64,000 nt of DNA, from contig CAZDZL010000017.1 in assembly GCA_964509885.1 (NCBI GenBank), positions 1 through 64,000 of the forward strand, read 5' to 3'. This DNA is from Palsa-1447 sp964509885 (lineage in GTDB: Bacteria; Verrucomicrobiota; Verrucomicrobiia; Opitutales; Opitutaceae). Below the pieces are notes generated by a model that was given only the letters and a program-made list of their open reading frames with translations, ran no database searches and was not told the origin of the DNA. The position numbers and the translations under genes are program-made. Numbering within the stretch: the stretch's first letter is position 1; each line of letters opens with the position of its first letter. Below, one piece after another: positions 53,485-62,572 of the stretch.

Positions 53485-54357
53485 ATGAGCCCACGCACCC
53501 CCGCCCTCCTTCTCGCGCTCAGCCTGCTCGCCCCCGCGGGCCTCCGCGCCGCGGACGAAGTCAAGGGCGTCATCGCCGTGATGTCCCGGGTGAGCGACGA
53601 TTACACGCGCACGAAGCTCCCGAACGGCCGGTACCCGACGGAGTACTATTCGTTCGGCGAAGGCGGGCACTGGGGCGGCGAGATCAGCGACAGCTCCATC
53701 GACAAGCTGCACTTCCTGGACGTCGCGCATGTCGTCGCCGAGCCGCTCGCGGACAGGGACTACCTGCCCGCGAGGGACCCCAAGACGGCAAAGCTTCTGA
53801 TCATGGTCTACTGGGGGACCACGGCGGTCCCGGGGCCGGCCTCCGACTCCGTCGCCTACGACGAGCTGAGCGCGGCGCAGGCCGACAAGAGCGGCAGCGA
53901 CGCGTCGATGTCCGAGCTGTCGTCCGCCATGACGATGGTCGACATGACCAACAACATCCGCGACCAGCTCGACTTCAAGAACGCCGGCATGCTCGGCTAC
54001 GACGCCGCCGGGACAATCGGCACCGACTACGGGAGCCACATCAAGGGCGGGCCGCTCGGCATCGAGAGGCAGGAGCTGATCGACGAGATCGAGCTCAACC
54101 GGTACTTCGTGGTCCTCATGGCCTACGACTTCCCGATCCTGTGGAAGCAGAAAAAGCACAAGCTGCTTTGGGAAACGCGGTTCAGCGTCAACGAGCGCAA
54201 CAACGCCTTCGACAAGGCCCTGCCTCTGATGGCGAAGTACGCCTCGCGGTACTTCGGGCGGCCGACGGGCGGCCTCTTGCGGACGCCCGTCCAGGACGGC
54301 CAGGTCGAGATCGGCGAGGTCAAGTCGCTCGGCGCGGTCGAGGCGCCCCAGAAATAG
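53485..54357 (+). CDS. Secreted protein of unknown function, sigma-54 paralog A
   Basis: A 290-residue exported protein with a clear signal peptide (MSPRTPALLLALSLLAPAGL, cleavage after about Ala22). It shares extended identity with the product at 56109-57362: LLIMVYWG, NRYFVV-MAYDF, KHKLLWETRFS and YAS-YFG occur in both, in the same order. No enzyme motif or membrane segment is recognised. A sigma-54 promoter lies directly upstream, and the NtrC-type activator gene follows after 119 bases. It is likely a regulated periplasmic or surface protein; function unknown. Confidence 0.75.
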   Translation: MSPRTPALLLALSLLAPAGLRAADEVKGVIAVMSRVSDDYTRTKLPNGRYPTEYYSFGEGGHWGGEISDSSIDKLHFLDVAHVVAEPLADRDYLPARDPKTAKLLIMVYWGTTAVPGPASDSVAYDELSAAQADKSGSDASMSELSSAMTMVDMTNNIRDQLDFKNAGMLGYDAAGTIGTDYGSHIKGGPLGIERQELIDEIELNRYFVVLMAYDFPILWKQKKHKLLWETRFSVNERNNAFDKALPLMAKYASRYFGRPTGGLLRTPVQDGQVEIGEVKSLGAVEAPQK

Positions 54358-54476
54358 CCTTCCCGGGGCCAAGCCGCCGTGGAACCCTCCTGCCCCCCTG
54401 CGAGCCCGGGCCCGGCGCCGTCCAGCGCGGCCGGGACTGGCAATCGGGCCAAAGACCCGGCGTAATGCGGCAACGC

Positions 54477-55892
54477 ATGCCCGCCCAAATGAAGCCCATC
54501 CTGCGCGAGGCGGCGCTTTCGCCGGGTTGCGGGATCCTCGTCCTCGAGGATGACGCCCCGTTCCGCAAGCGCCTCGCCGCCCACCTGCGCCAGCTGGGGG
54601 CCGAGGTGACCGAGGCGGGGCGGCTCGAGGACGCGCGCCGGCAGCTTCGTGACCTGCGCTTCGAGTACGCCCTGGTCGACATGCACCTGCCGGACGGCGA
54701 CGTGCTCGGCCTCCTTCGCGAGGGCGCGTTCTCCGAGAACACGGGCGTCGTCGTCATGACGGCGTTCGGAGGCGTGAAGCAGGCCGTCGAGGCGATGCGC
54801 CTCGGCGCGGGCGACTACCTCTCGAAGCCCTTCGAGCCCGAGGAGGTCGCCCTCGCGTTCGTGCGCTGCCGCAGCATCCGCCTCGCCGCCCGGCGCGCCG
54901 AGCACCGGCGCGCCGAGACGGCCGCTGTCGCCGACCAGATCTTCTTCGGGCAGAGCCTGCGGGGCGTGCGCGCGCAGCTGGACACCATCGTCGCCGCCGA
55001 GCGCCGCCTGGAGCACCGGCTTCCGCCGGTCCTCATCGAGGGCGAGACCGGCACGGGCAAGAGCGTGCTCGCGCGCTGGCTGCACCGCAACGGGCCGCGC
55101 TCGGCCGATCCTTTCGTCAACCTGAACTGCGCGGCCCTGCCCGACACCCTCGCCGACGCCGAGCTCTTCGGCCACGAGCGCGGGGCGTTCACCGACGCGA
55201 AGGGCGCCAGGGTCGGCCTCTTCGAGGCCGCCGACGGCGGGACGCTTTTCCTGGACGAGGTGGGCTCGCTGGCCCCGGCGACCCAGGCCAAGGTGCTCAC
55301 CGCCGTCGAGGAGGGCACGATCCGCCGGCTCGGGGGCACGCGCGAGATCTCCGTCGACGTGAGGCTCATCGCGGCCAGCAACCGCAACCTCGACGAGCTC
55401 GTGCGGGAGGGGGCCTTCCGCGAGGACCTCTACCACCGCCTGAACCTGCTTCGCGTCCTCCTGCCGCCGCTTCGCGAGCGCGGCACCGACATCCTGCCGC
55501 TCGCGCGGCACATCCTCGCGAGGATCTGCGCCCGCCACAGGATGAAGGCCCCGGCGATAACGCCCGAGGGGGAGCAGCGCCTGCTCGCCCAGCCCTGGCG
55601 GGGCAACGTGCGCGAGCTGGCCCACGAGATCGAGCGGGCGGTCATCTTCGGCGGCGAAGCGACCCTCGACTTCGCGGCGCTCGGATCCCCGGGGGCCCCG
55701 CGCCCGGCGGCGTGGCGCAACCCCGCATGGCGCCTGCCCGAGTCGGGCTTCTCGCTCGAGGAGGCGGTGGACGAGCTGATCTCCGAGGCCATGCGGGAGT
55801 CCGGCGACAACGTCTCGGCCGCCGCGAGGCGCCTGGGCGTGACCCGCGACTTTGTCCGCTACCGCCTCCCGGAGAAGCGCGCCGAGGACTGA
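54477..55892 (+). CDS. NtrC-family sigma-54-dependent response regulator
   Basis: A 471-residue activator. Receiver at about 18-130 (VLEDDAPFRKRL, phospho-Asp in YALVDMHLPDGD, Lys in SKPFEP), AAA+ domain at about 155-385 with Walker A GETGTGKS, the sigma-54 contact loop ERGAFTDAKGAR (GAFTDA in place of GAFTGA), and Walker B GTLFLDEVG, then a Fis-type HTH at the end (NVSAAARRLGVTRDFVRYRL). ATG 54477 is used; ATGs at 54465 and 54489 are in frame. It lies between the two sigma-54-driven paralogs, and its likely partner kinase is at 57405-58775. Confidence 0.94.
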   Translation: MPAQMKPILREAALSPGCGILVLEDDAPFRKRLAAHLRQLGAEVTEAGRLEDARRQLRDLRFEYALVDMHLPDGDVLGLLREGAFSENTGVVVMTAFGGVKQAVEAMRLGAGDYLSKPFEPEEVALAFVRCRSIRLAARRAEHRRAETAAVADQIFFGQSLRGVRAQLDTIVAAERRLEHRLPPVLIEGETGTGKSVLARWLHRNGPRSADPFVNLNCAALPDTLADAELFGHERGAFTDAKGARVGLFEAADGGTLFLDEVGSLAPATQAKVLTAVEEGTIRRLGGTREISVDVRLIAASNRNLDELVREGAFREDLYHRLNLLRVLLPPLRERGTDILPLARHILARICARHRMKAPAITPEGEQRLLAQPWRGNVRELAHEIERAVIFGGEATLDFAALGSPGAPRPAAWRNPAWRLPESGFSLEEAVDELISEAMRESGDNVSAAARRLGVTRDFVRYRLPEKRAED

Positions 55893-55961
55893 GGCCCGGC
55901 GCTCCCCGCCCTGGGACTCCACCCCCAACCCGCGCGCCACAGGAGACGCGGGTTTTGCTGC

Positions 55962-56072
55962 ATTCACCCAACGCCGCCCCGGGAAAAATCGATGTTTGCC
56001 AGCCCGACTCGCGCAAGCCATTTTGTCCCAGTGGCTTCACCCACGGACAGGAGTGTTGGCATGCGTTGAGCA
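55962..56072 (+). promoter_or_regulatory. Sigma-54 promoter with conserved upstream element, copy 2
   Basis: TTGGCATGCGTTGAGCA at 56056-56072 matches the first sigma-54 promoter at 14 of 17 positions, with the same GG (-24) and GC (-12). ATTCACCCAA recurs at 55962-55971, again after GTTTTG, and again exactly 84 bases before the promoter. GCTTCACCC lies at the offset occupied by TCTTGACCC in the first copy. Sequence in between is mostly different, so the shared parts are probably functional. ATG 56109 follows. Confidence 0.82.
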
Positions 56073-56108
56073 CCGCCCGGTGCCGTGCCCCGCGAGAAGA
56101 CATCCCGG

Positions 56109-57362
56109 ATGAGCCCCCCCCTGCCGCTTCGGATCGCCGCCCTTTTCCTCCTGGAATGCGGGGTGGCGTGTGCCCAGGCCCTTTTTCCCTTCAGCCGCGA
56201 TTTTGAGGGAGGCGACACCACGACCGCCGTCTTCGCCGGCACCAGCGCCGACTACGCGCGCGCCAGGCAGGCGGACGGCACGTACAGGCCCGAGACCTAC
56301 GCCTTCGGCAACGGCGGCAACTACGGCTCCGCGTCCCGCGACGCCACGATCGACAGGGAGAGCTTCATGGACATCGCCCGCGTGATCGCGCGCCCGCTGG
56401 CGGCCCACAATTTCGTGCCGACGAAGGATCCCAGGAAGGCGGGCCTGCTGATCATGGTCTACTGGGGGGTGACGAGCGGCACCCTCGATCCCTCGTCGGA
56501 GATCTACGTCTACGGCGGCCCTGAGCACACGAAGGGGGTGGCGTGGACGAACGATCTGCTCGGCCCGCTCTCCTTCAGCGGCGGGCTGGCCGACCTGCGC
56601 AACGCGATGCTCCTCGGCTACGCCGGCGAGATCGCGAACACCCAGCCGAGGCTCGGGGTCATCCACAACGTCCGGCGCGACGACCTGATCGAGGACGTCG
56701 AGCACAACAGGTACTTCGTGGTGATGATGGCCTACGACTTCCAGGCGATGTGGAGGGAGAAGAGGCACAAGCTGCTCTGGGAAACCCGGTTCAGCATACG
56801 GGAGCAGGGCAATGACTTCGCGAGGATGCTGCCGTCGATGTCCCTGTACGCCTCGCAGTATTTCGGCCAGGACAGCCACGGGCTCGTGCGCAGGGCCATC
56901 CCCGAGGGAAGCGTCGAGATCGGGGTGCCGACGACGATCGGCGCCGACGCCGAGAGGGCGGCCCCCCTCTCCGAGACGACGCTCATCGCGGATGCGGACA
57001 CCTTCTCCTCCAGGTCCCGGCGCGCGAGGCCGGACCGCCCGGAGCTGCCGGCGGTGCTGGCCGGCCGCATCGAGGCGTACGAGCGGGAGAAGGCGGCGCT
57101 CCAGGGCGCCCTGTCCGCGAGGACGGGGACCCGGCAGCCCGGCGAGGAGACCCGCCGCGCCATCGACAGCTTCAATGCGGAGAACGCCCCCCGGATCGCG
57201 GCACTCAGGAGCGAGGCGGAGGCGATCCGAAGCGAGCTGGCCGGGATATCCGCCGCGCCCCTGCAGGCCGCGGGGGAGCCCTCAGTCGACACGCTCCTGC
57301 GCCAGTTCAACGACAGCGCCCAGGAGATCCGCATCGCCAACCCCCTCTTCACCCATCCCTGA
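56109..57362 (+). CDS. Secreted protein of unknown function, sigma-54 paralog B
   Basis: A 417-residue exported protein (signal MSPPLPLRIAALFLLECGVA, cleavage near residue 23) homologous to the product at 53485-54357 over residues about 40-290. It has an additional C-terminal region (about 290-417) rich in charged residues and probably coiled-coil (LAGRIEAYEREKAALQGAL, LRSEAEAIRSELAG). No catalytic motif is recognised. The upstream sigma-54 promoter and the sensor kinase gene 42 bases downstream suggest one transcript. The pair probably arose by duplication, with B extended. Confidence 0.75.
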   Translation: MSPPLPLRIAALFLLECGVACAQALFPFSRDFEGGDTTTAVFAGTSADYARARQADGTYRPETYAFGNGGNYGSASRDATIDRESFMDIARVIARPLAAHNFVPTKDPRKAGLLIMVYWGVTSGTLDPSSEIYVYGGPEHTKGVAWTNDLLGPLSFSGGLADLRNAMLLGYAGEIANTQPRLGVIHNVRRDDLIEDVEHNRYFVVMMAYDFQAMWREKRHKLLWETRFSIREQGNDFARMLPSMSLYASQYFGQDSHGLVRRAIPEGSVEIGVPTTIGADAERAAPLSETTLIADADTFSSRSRRARPDRPELPAVLAGRIEAYEREKAALQGALSARTGTRQPGEETRRAIDSFNAENAPRIAALRSEAEAIRSELAGISAAPLQAAGEPSVDTLLRQFNDSAQEIRIANPLFTHP

Positions 57363-57404
57363 CACGCCCGTGACCGCGCAGGAAAAACCCCCTACCCCCC
57401 CAGC

Positions 57405-58775
57405 GTGAACAGGCGCCTCATGCGGCCCCTCCCGCTTGCCGTCCTCACCGGGGCGCTGCTGGTCGCCATCTTCGCGACGATGGTCGTCAGCTTCCGCACG
57501 CGGCTTCGCGCGGAGATCCGCCAGACCCTCATCAACAGGGACGCCACCGTCCTTCTGCCGGTCGCCCAGCGCCAGCTGGCGCAGCGCTCCCCGGCCTCCA
57601 CCGGAGCGGCCGACCTCCTCGACGCCGTGCTGGAGAGCGCCCAGCAGCAGGACATGCTGGCCGTGGCGATCTTTGACTCGAGGGGGCACGTCCTGCGCTA
57701 TGCGCCCGACTCCCTCCTGTTCGCCGAGCTGCCGCTCGAGGACTACACCCGGCTGCTCAAGCTCGAGCCGATCAGCCGCTTCTACCCGGAGTTCCCCCTG
57801 CAGCGCTACTTTGCGGGGATCGCCGGCGGCGCGGCCCAGAGACCGACGCCTGTCCTCGAGGTGCTGCTCCCTCTCCACGGGCGCGACCCGGCGGCCGTGG
57901 TCGGCTTCGCACAGTACTATATCGACGCCCGCTCGCTCGCCGTGGAGCTCGACCTGATCGACCGGCGCGTCAACCGGCAGACGGCCGCCACCCTCGGCAT
58001 CGGCGCGGCGCTGATAGCGGTCGTCGTCGCCGCGGCGTACCTGGGGCTGCGCAGCGCGCAGCGCGTCATCGACGAGCGCACCGCCCGCCTGGTCCGGGCC
58101 AACCTCGAGCTGACGCTCTCCGCGAAGGCCTCCGCGCTCGGCCAGATCACGTCGAACCTCGTCCACGGGCTCCAGGGCTCCGTGGCCAGCCTGCGCGGGG
58201 TCGTCGCGGGCCGCGACCCGTCCAAGGGCGGCGACCCCGAGTGGGACAGCGTGTCCGGCTACGCCGAGCGCATGCAGGCGATGATCCAGGACGCCGTCGC
58301 CCTCCTCGGCGACTCGGACGCGCACACGTCCTTCGAGCTCACGGGCCACGAGCTCGCGGCCATCGTGCGGGAGCGCAACGGCGCCGCGGCCGCCCAGAAG
58401 GGCGTCGCCCTCAGCGTCACCGGGGGATTCGAGCACAGCCTGGACAGCCACAGGGGCGGCCTGCTCTGCCTCATCACGAGCAACCTGGTCCAGAACGCGA
58501 TCGACGCGACGGCCTCCGGCCGGAGCGTCGCCGTCGTGTTCCACAACGGCGGCGAGAACGCGACCGTCCGGGTCGCCGACGAGGGGCACGGCATCCCCGA
58601 GGAGTTCAGGCCGCATCTCTTCGAGCCGGGGCGCACCGGCAAGCCGGGCGGCACCGGGCTCGGGCTCGCCATCAGCCAGCTGCTCGCCCGCCAGATCGGG
58701 GCCACGCTGCTCCTCGACTCCACGGGGCCGGGCGGCTCGACGTTCAGCCTCACCGTTCCGCTCGCCGGCGCCTGA
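57405..58775 (+). CDS. Membrane sensor histidine kinase of the sigma-54 module
   Basis: A 456-residue kinase starting at GTG 57405. Two membrane helices (about 9-29 and 195-217) flank a periplasmic sensor domain of about 165 residues. The H-box region is divergent (LGQITSNLVHGLQGSVASL, His in NLVHGLQ), and the HATPase has SNLVQNAIDAT near 365, ADEGHGIPEEF and GGTGLGLAISQLLA near 420. It sits downstream of paralog B and is the probable donor for the NtrC-type regulator. Confidence 0.9.
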   Translation: MNRRLMRPLPLAVLTGALLVAIFATMVVSFRTRLRAEIRQTLINRDATVLLPVAQRQLAQRSPASTGAADLLDAVLESAQQQDMLAVAIFDSRGHVLRYAPDSLLFAELPLEDYTRLLKLEPISRFYPEFPLQRYFAGIAGGAAQRPTPVLEVLLPLHGRDPAAVVGFAQYYIDARSLAVELDLIDRRVNRQTAATLGIGAALIAVVVAAAYLGLRSAQRVIDERTARLVRANLELTLSAKASALGQITSNLVHGLQGSVASLRGVVAGRDPSKGGDPEWDSVSGYAERMQAMIQDAVALLGDSDAHTSFELTGHELAAIVRERNGAAAAQKGVALSVTGGFEHSLDSHRGGLLCLITSNLVQNAIDATASGRSVAVVFHNGGENATVRVADEGHGIPEEFRPHLFEPGRTGKPGGTGLGLAISQLLARQIGATLLLDSTGPGGSTFSLTVPLAGA

Positions 58776-58900
58776 GGCCCCCCGGGGGGGGGCGCCCGCA
58801 AAAAACCCGCGAAAAGCTCGGGCCGCGGGACTATGCCTTGCACGCAACTCCCTAATGCCCATAAGGGAGGGCGTATTCCCGCCAACCCCCGACCCGCCGC

Positions 58901-60958
58901 ATGCAACACCTAGGACTCCTGTTCAGCCTGTCGCTTCTGGCGGTGAACGTGTGGGGCCTGATGCTGATCGCGGGGTTCTACTGGCGCAACCGGTGGTTCG
59001 CCCTCGCCGCGGGGCCGATCCTCGGGGTGACCTTCATCTACGCGATCGAGTGCCACCACGGCCTCGGCCGGACGCTTCCCGGCCTCGGGCTTTTCTCGAC
59101 GCTCCTCTCGGCCGTGCTGATCACGGCGTCCTTCTTCGCCTGGGAGCCGGCCTGGCTCGAGGGCGGGTGGCTGGCGCTCGTGCGGGCCTGGAGGTCGGAG
59201 TTCGCGCCCCGCCGCCTCGTGGGCTGCTTCGCCGTCTTCGCCCTCGTCTTCCTCTACGCGCTGTCGTGGCGCTTCATGTACCCGAACATCGACGGCTCCT
59301 CCGAGAAGATCGCCGACCTGTCCTACATCGCCAGCTACTACTCCGGCACGACGCTCCCGGTCCAGGACGCGTGGTTCAGCCCGTACCCCTCGACCCAGTA
59401 CTACAGCTTCCAGCACTACGGCGCCGCGCTGATGGGCCGGATACTCCTGCTGCCTACGGGCTCCGCCTACAACATCGGCTACTGCCTCCTCGTCGCCCTC
59501 GGCGGCTCGGCGTTCGCCGGCGCGGTCTGCATGGTGGCGCGCAGGACCTGGACGCGCGCGGCGGTGATCGCCTGCTTCGTCATCGGGGGGACCGGGATGA
59601 CCATCATCGACCACTACACGGACAACAGCGTCAACCCGTGGACCACGATGCGCTTCATCGGGAGCGCCCAGATGGACAAGGCGCCGCTCGGGACGTGGCT
59701 CAAGGCCTACAACAACAAGTTCCCGATCGTCAGTGACAACAACTACCCGATGGAGCTCCCGGCGGAGATTTACTCCTACGTCGTGTTCCTGGGCGACTAC
59801 CACGCGCCCCTGTCGGGCTACTACCTCCTCGGCCTCTGCGCGATGGGGATGCTGCTCTGGACGCGCACGCGCCAGCTGCGCTATGCGACCATCTCGGGGG
59901 CGACGCTCACGTGGACGCTCCTTGCGAACACATGGGTCCTCCCGCTTCAGGGCCTCCTTGTCGTGCTGTGGCTCGGCGTCAACTGGCGCGACCTGCGGCG
60001 CCTGGCGCCCGCCGTGGCCGGGGGGGCCGCGGTCGTCTGGCTCGCGGCGTGGGTCTACCTGTCGGCCTTCACGGCCGCCGCCTCGGGCTACGACACCGCC
60101 GTCCGCCTGGTCCCGTGGGTCGAGCACACCCCGCCCCTCCTCTTCGTGCTCCTGTTCCTTCCGACGATCGCCTTCATCATCCTCGGATTCGTCTCCGGCA
60201 ACCTCCAGGGGCGCAGGCTCGCCCTCCTCTGGCTGGTGCTCCTCGTCTTCACGGAGTTCTTCTACGTGGACGACGAATACTCGGGGCACTACGACCGCTT
60301 CAACACGACGCTCAAGTGGTGGCCGTGGGTGATGGCCGGGACGCTGATGACGCTGGCGCCGTTCGTCCTGGAGCAGGCGAGGCGGCGCTGGGTGCGGGTC
60401 GCCGGCTTCGTCTTCTGCCTATACCCCTGCTTCTACGCCTATGACCTGTGGCTGCCGATGTACTGGGGCCCGAAGGATTCCGCGGGCAAGATCGAGGGCA
60501 CGAACTACCTCACGAAGGAGGAGTTCCCGAGGCTCATGCTCGGCCGCCTCAAGATCGAGAAGCCCGGCGTCCTCATCGAGAGGCCCGACGACAAGGGCGC
60601 GTTCACGGACTCCGCCGTCATCCCGCTGTTCGCGGGCCAGCAGATGTGGCTCGGCTGGTGGGGCCACGAGCTCCTCTGGCGGGAGAACCGTGAGGACGTG
60701 CGCCGGCGCCACGACCGCCTGATGCTCTTTTACTCCGGCGGCATCGACGGCACCGGAAACGCCAGCGCCGGCAAGTGGCTCCTCTCGCAGGGGATCGACT
60801 ACGTCCTCTGGTACAGGCCGGGCGACACACCCGAGCTCTGGGAGAAGATCAACAAGCAGGTCGCCCCGGAGTACGTCTGGACCGACATCCTCACCTACCA
60901 GAACGAGGACGGCCGCAGGGTCGGCCTTTGGAGGCGCGCGCCGGCCCTGGCGCCCTGA
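58901..60958 (+). CDS. DUF2298-like polytopic membrane protein
   Basis: A 685-residue protein with about twelve membrane segments and a large C-terminal soluble part (about 515-685). The loop DLSYIASYYSGTTLPVQDAW followed by YPSTQYYSFQHYG (about 140-175) and the later FLGDYHAPLSGYYLLGL resemble DUF2298/Chlor_Arch_YYY proteins, which have a GT-C glycosyltransferase-like fold. A role in envelope glycan transfer is inferred. The 125-base gap before it contains only a GC-rich hairpin next to an A-run. Confidence 0.72.
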   Translation: MQHLGLLFSLSLLAVNVWGLMLIAGFYWRNRWFALAAGPILGVTFIYAIECHHGLGRTLPGLGLFSTLLSAVLITASFFAWEPAWLEGGWLALVRAWRSEFAPRRLVGCFAVFALVFLYALSWRFMYPNIDGSSEKIADLSYIASYYSGTTLPVQDAWFSPYPSTQYYSFQHYGAALMGRILLLPTGSAYNIGYCLLVALGGSAFAGAVCMVARRTWTRAAVIACFVIGGTGMTIIDHYTDNSVNPWTTMRFIGSAQMDKAPLGTWLKAYNNKFPIVSDNNYPMELPAEIYSYVVFLGDYHAPLSGYYLLGLCAMGMLLWTRTRQLRYATISGATLTWTLLANTWVLPLQGLLVVLWLGVNWRDLRRLAPAVAGGAAVVWLAAWVYLSAFTAAASGYDTAVRLVPWVEHTPPLLFVLLFLPTIAFIILGFVSGNLQGRRLALLWLVLLVFTEFFYVDDEYSGHYDRFNTTLKWWPWVMAGTLMTLAPFVLEQARRRWVRVAGFVFCLYPCFYAYDLWLPMYWGPKDSAGKIEGTNYLTKEEFPRLMLGRLKIEKPGVLIERPDDKGAFTDSAVIPLFAGQQMWLGWWGHELLWRENREDVRRRHDRLMLFYSGGIDGTGNASAGKWLLSQGIDYVLWYRPGDTPELWEKINKQVAPEYVWTDILTYQNEDGRRVGLWRRAPALAP

Positions 60959-60961
60959 ACG

Positions 60962-61735
60962 CTATTTCGCCCCGGGAGCGGCGGGAATCCCGTAGCCCGC
61001 GGCCTCGAGGTCCCGGTGCGCCGCGTCTCCGCGCAGGAATGCGAGGTAAGCCGCCGCCGCCGGGTTCCGGGCGCCGTGGGCCGTGATGATGGCTCCCTGG
61101 ACGAGGGGCTTGTAGAGGGCGGCCGGCACCTCGATCCAGCGGCCCTTGCCCGCGAGCTTCGGCGAGAGCACCGCCGAGAGCGCGACGAACCCGGCGTCGG
61201 CGTTGCCCGTCTCCACGAACTGGGCCGTCTGCGAAATGTCCTCGGCCGTTACCAGCTTCGGCTGGGCTGCCTCCCAGAGGCCGAGGGCCTCGAGCGCCTG
61301 CCTGGCGGCCCGGCCGTAGGGGGCCGTCCCGGTGTTGGCGACGGCGAGCTTCTGAACGGACGGGGAGCGCACCGCCGCGCCGACGCCGGTGAGGTCCACC
61401 CCGGGCTTCACCGTCCAGAGGACGAGACGGCCCACTGCAAAGGGCGCGAGCGTGGCCGCGTCGGCGTGGCCGGCCTTCGCCAGCGCCTCGGCGAAGCCCA
61501 TGTCGGCCGACAGGAAGACGTCGTAGGGCGCCCCGTTCTTCATCTGGGCGACCAGGCCGCCCGAAGAGCCGAGGGCGACCGTCAGGTCGACGTCGGGCCG
61601 CGCCGCCCTGAAGTCCGCGTTCAGCCTGACGATGACCTGGGTGAGGTTGGCCGCGGCCGCGATGCTGAGCGGCTGCGCCGCGAAAGCGACCTGGGCCCAG
61701 AGCACGGCGGCAAGGGCCGCCGCCAGGAGCCTCAC
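60962..61735 (-). CDS. modA: ModA-like periplasmic molybdate-binding protein
   Basis: A 257-residue substrate-binding protein starting at GTG 61735, which overlaps the stop of the response regulator gene as GTGA. Signal peptide about 1-19 (RLLAAALAAVLWAQVAFA). ModA-like motifs are LSIAAAANLTQVIVRL, ALGSSGGLVAQMKNGAPYDV and LSADMGFAEAL in the first half, then VANTGTAPYGRAARQALEAL and FVETGNADAGFVALSAV. No ModB or ModC gene is adjacent. A YdeP-type molybdoenzyme is encoded 1.6 kb away. Tungstate or another oxyanion is possible. Confidence 0.88.
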   Translation of the reverse strand: MRLLAAALAAVLWAQVAFAAQPLSIAAAANLTQVIVRLNADFRAARPDVDLTVALGSSGGLVAQMKNGAPYDVFLSADMGFAEALAKAGHADAATLAPFAVGRLVLWTVKPGVDLTGVGAAVRSPSVQKLAVANTGTAPYGRAARQALEALGLWEAAQPKLVTAEDISQTAQFVETGNADAGFVALSAVLSPKLAGKGRWIEVPAALYKPLVQGAIITAHGARNPAAAAYLAFLRGDAAHRDLEAAGYGIPAAPGAK

Positions 61736-62487
61736 GGGCTCACCTTGTCCGGGGCGATGATCTTCAGAACCGAGCGAACGCGGTTCAGCTCGCCGTGGAG
61801 GTGGCTCATGATGAAGGCGATCTCGATCGCCCTGGAGTCGGGCACGTCGCCGCTCGGGTCGATGGTGAGCCGGGTCTCGAGCGTCGAGAACCTGCGCCCC
61901 ACCTCGCGAAGCCCGAGGTCCAGCGCCTCGCTCTTCAGGTGGCCGGAGTCGGCGGCCAGCTGCCTGCGGTCCACGGACTGGGCCCCCGCCTTGGCGTGGG
62001 TCAGCCAGCGCTCCATGTTCTCGAGCGTGGTGCTGACCTTCGTCTTGTACGACGCGAGGTCGATCCCCAGGCGGCCCGCGGCCTCCTCGGGCTTCTCGAT
62101 CTTCTGCAGGCCCGCGATCTCCGCCTTGATGATGTTGATCTGCTCGAACACGCGGATCTTGTCGGCGGGCTTCACCATGTAGTGGCGCACGCCGAGGCGC
62201 GCGGCCCTCACCACGGTGGCGCTGTCCGTCGACGTGGTGCAGATGATCACCCTGACGAACTTGCACGCCGGGGTCGCGCGGACGCGCTCAAGGAGGTCGA
62301 GCCCGGAGATCGACGGCAGCATGAGGTCCAGGAACACGACGTCGAAGGGGTGCCGGGGATCCTCCATCAGCTTGAGCGCGTCGTCGCCGTCCGCCGCGGT
62401 CAAAATACGGTGGTCCCCCTCTGATTTGAGGATGCTTAGCAGCATTTCGCGCGACGTGGCTTCGTCCTCGACGATAAGGATGTTCAC
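61732..62487 (-). CDS. REC-HPt response regulator coupled to modA
   Basis: A 251-residue protein. The receiver (1-122) has the acidic pair in LIVEDEATSRE, Asp54 in VVFLDLMLPSISG, and Lys106 in MVKPAD. The C-terminal half is helical, and SGHLKSEALDLG around His183 matches the HPt active-site pattern (H-LK), so the protein may pass phosphate from its own receiver or another. There is no DNA-binding domain. Its stop overlaps the modA start, an uncommon pairing. Its cognate kinase is not identifiable; the nearest is at 57405-58775. Confidence 0.85.
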   Translation of the reverse strand: MNILIVEDEATSREMLLSILKSEGDHRILTAADGDDALKLMEDPRHPFDVVFLDLMLPSISGLDLLERVRATPACKFVRVIICTTSTDSATVVRAARLGVRHYMVKPADKIRVFEQINIIKAEIAGLQKIEKPEEAAGRLGIDLASYKTKVSTTLENMERWLTHAKAGAQSVDRRQLAADSGHLKSEALDLGLREVGRRFSTLETRLTIDPSGDVPDSRAIEIAFIMSHLHGELNRVRSVLKIIAPDKVSP

Positions 62488-62572
62488 AGCTGGGAGGGGA
62501 AGGCTCTGATTTCGGAAAAAGGGGCCCCGGTGTCAATCGTTGGCGATAATTGCACCACGATTTTCACGCTCC

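Noticed and set aside
58776..58830. GC-rich hairpin after the sigma-54 module kinase as an intrinsic terminator
   Set aside because: On the plus strand it is followed by an A-run, not a T-run, so it does not fit the intrinsic terminator pattern.
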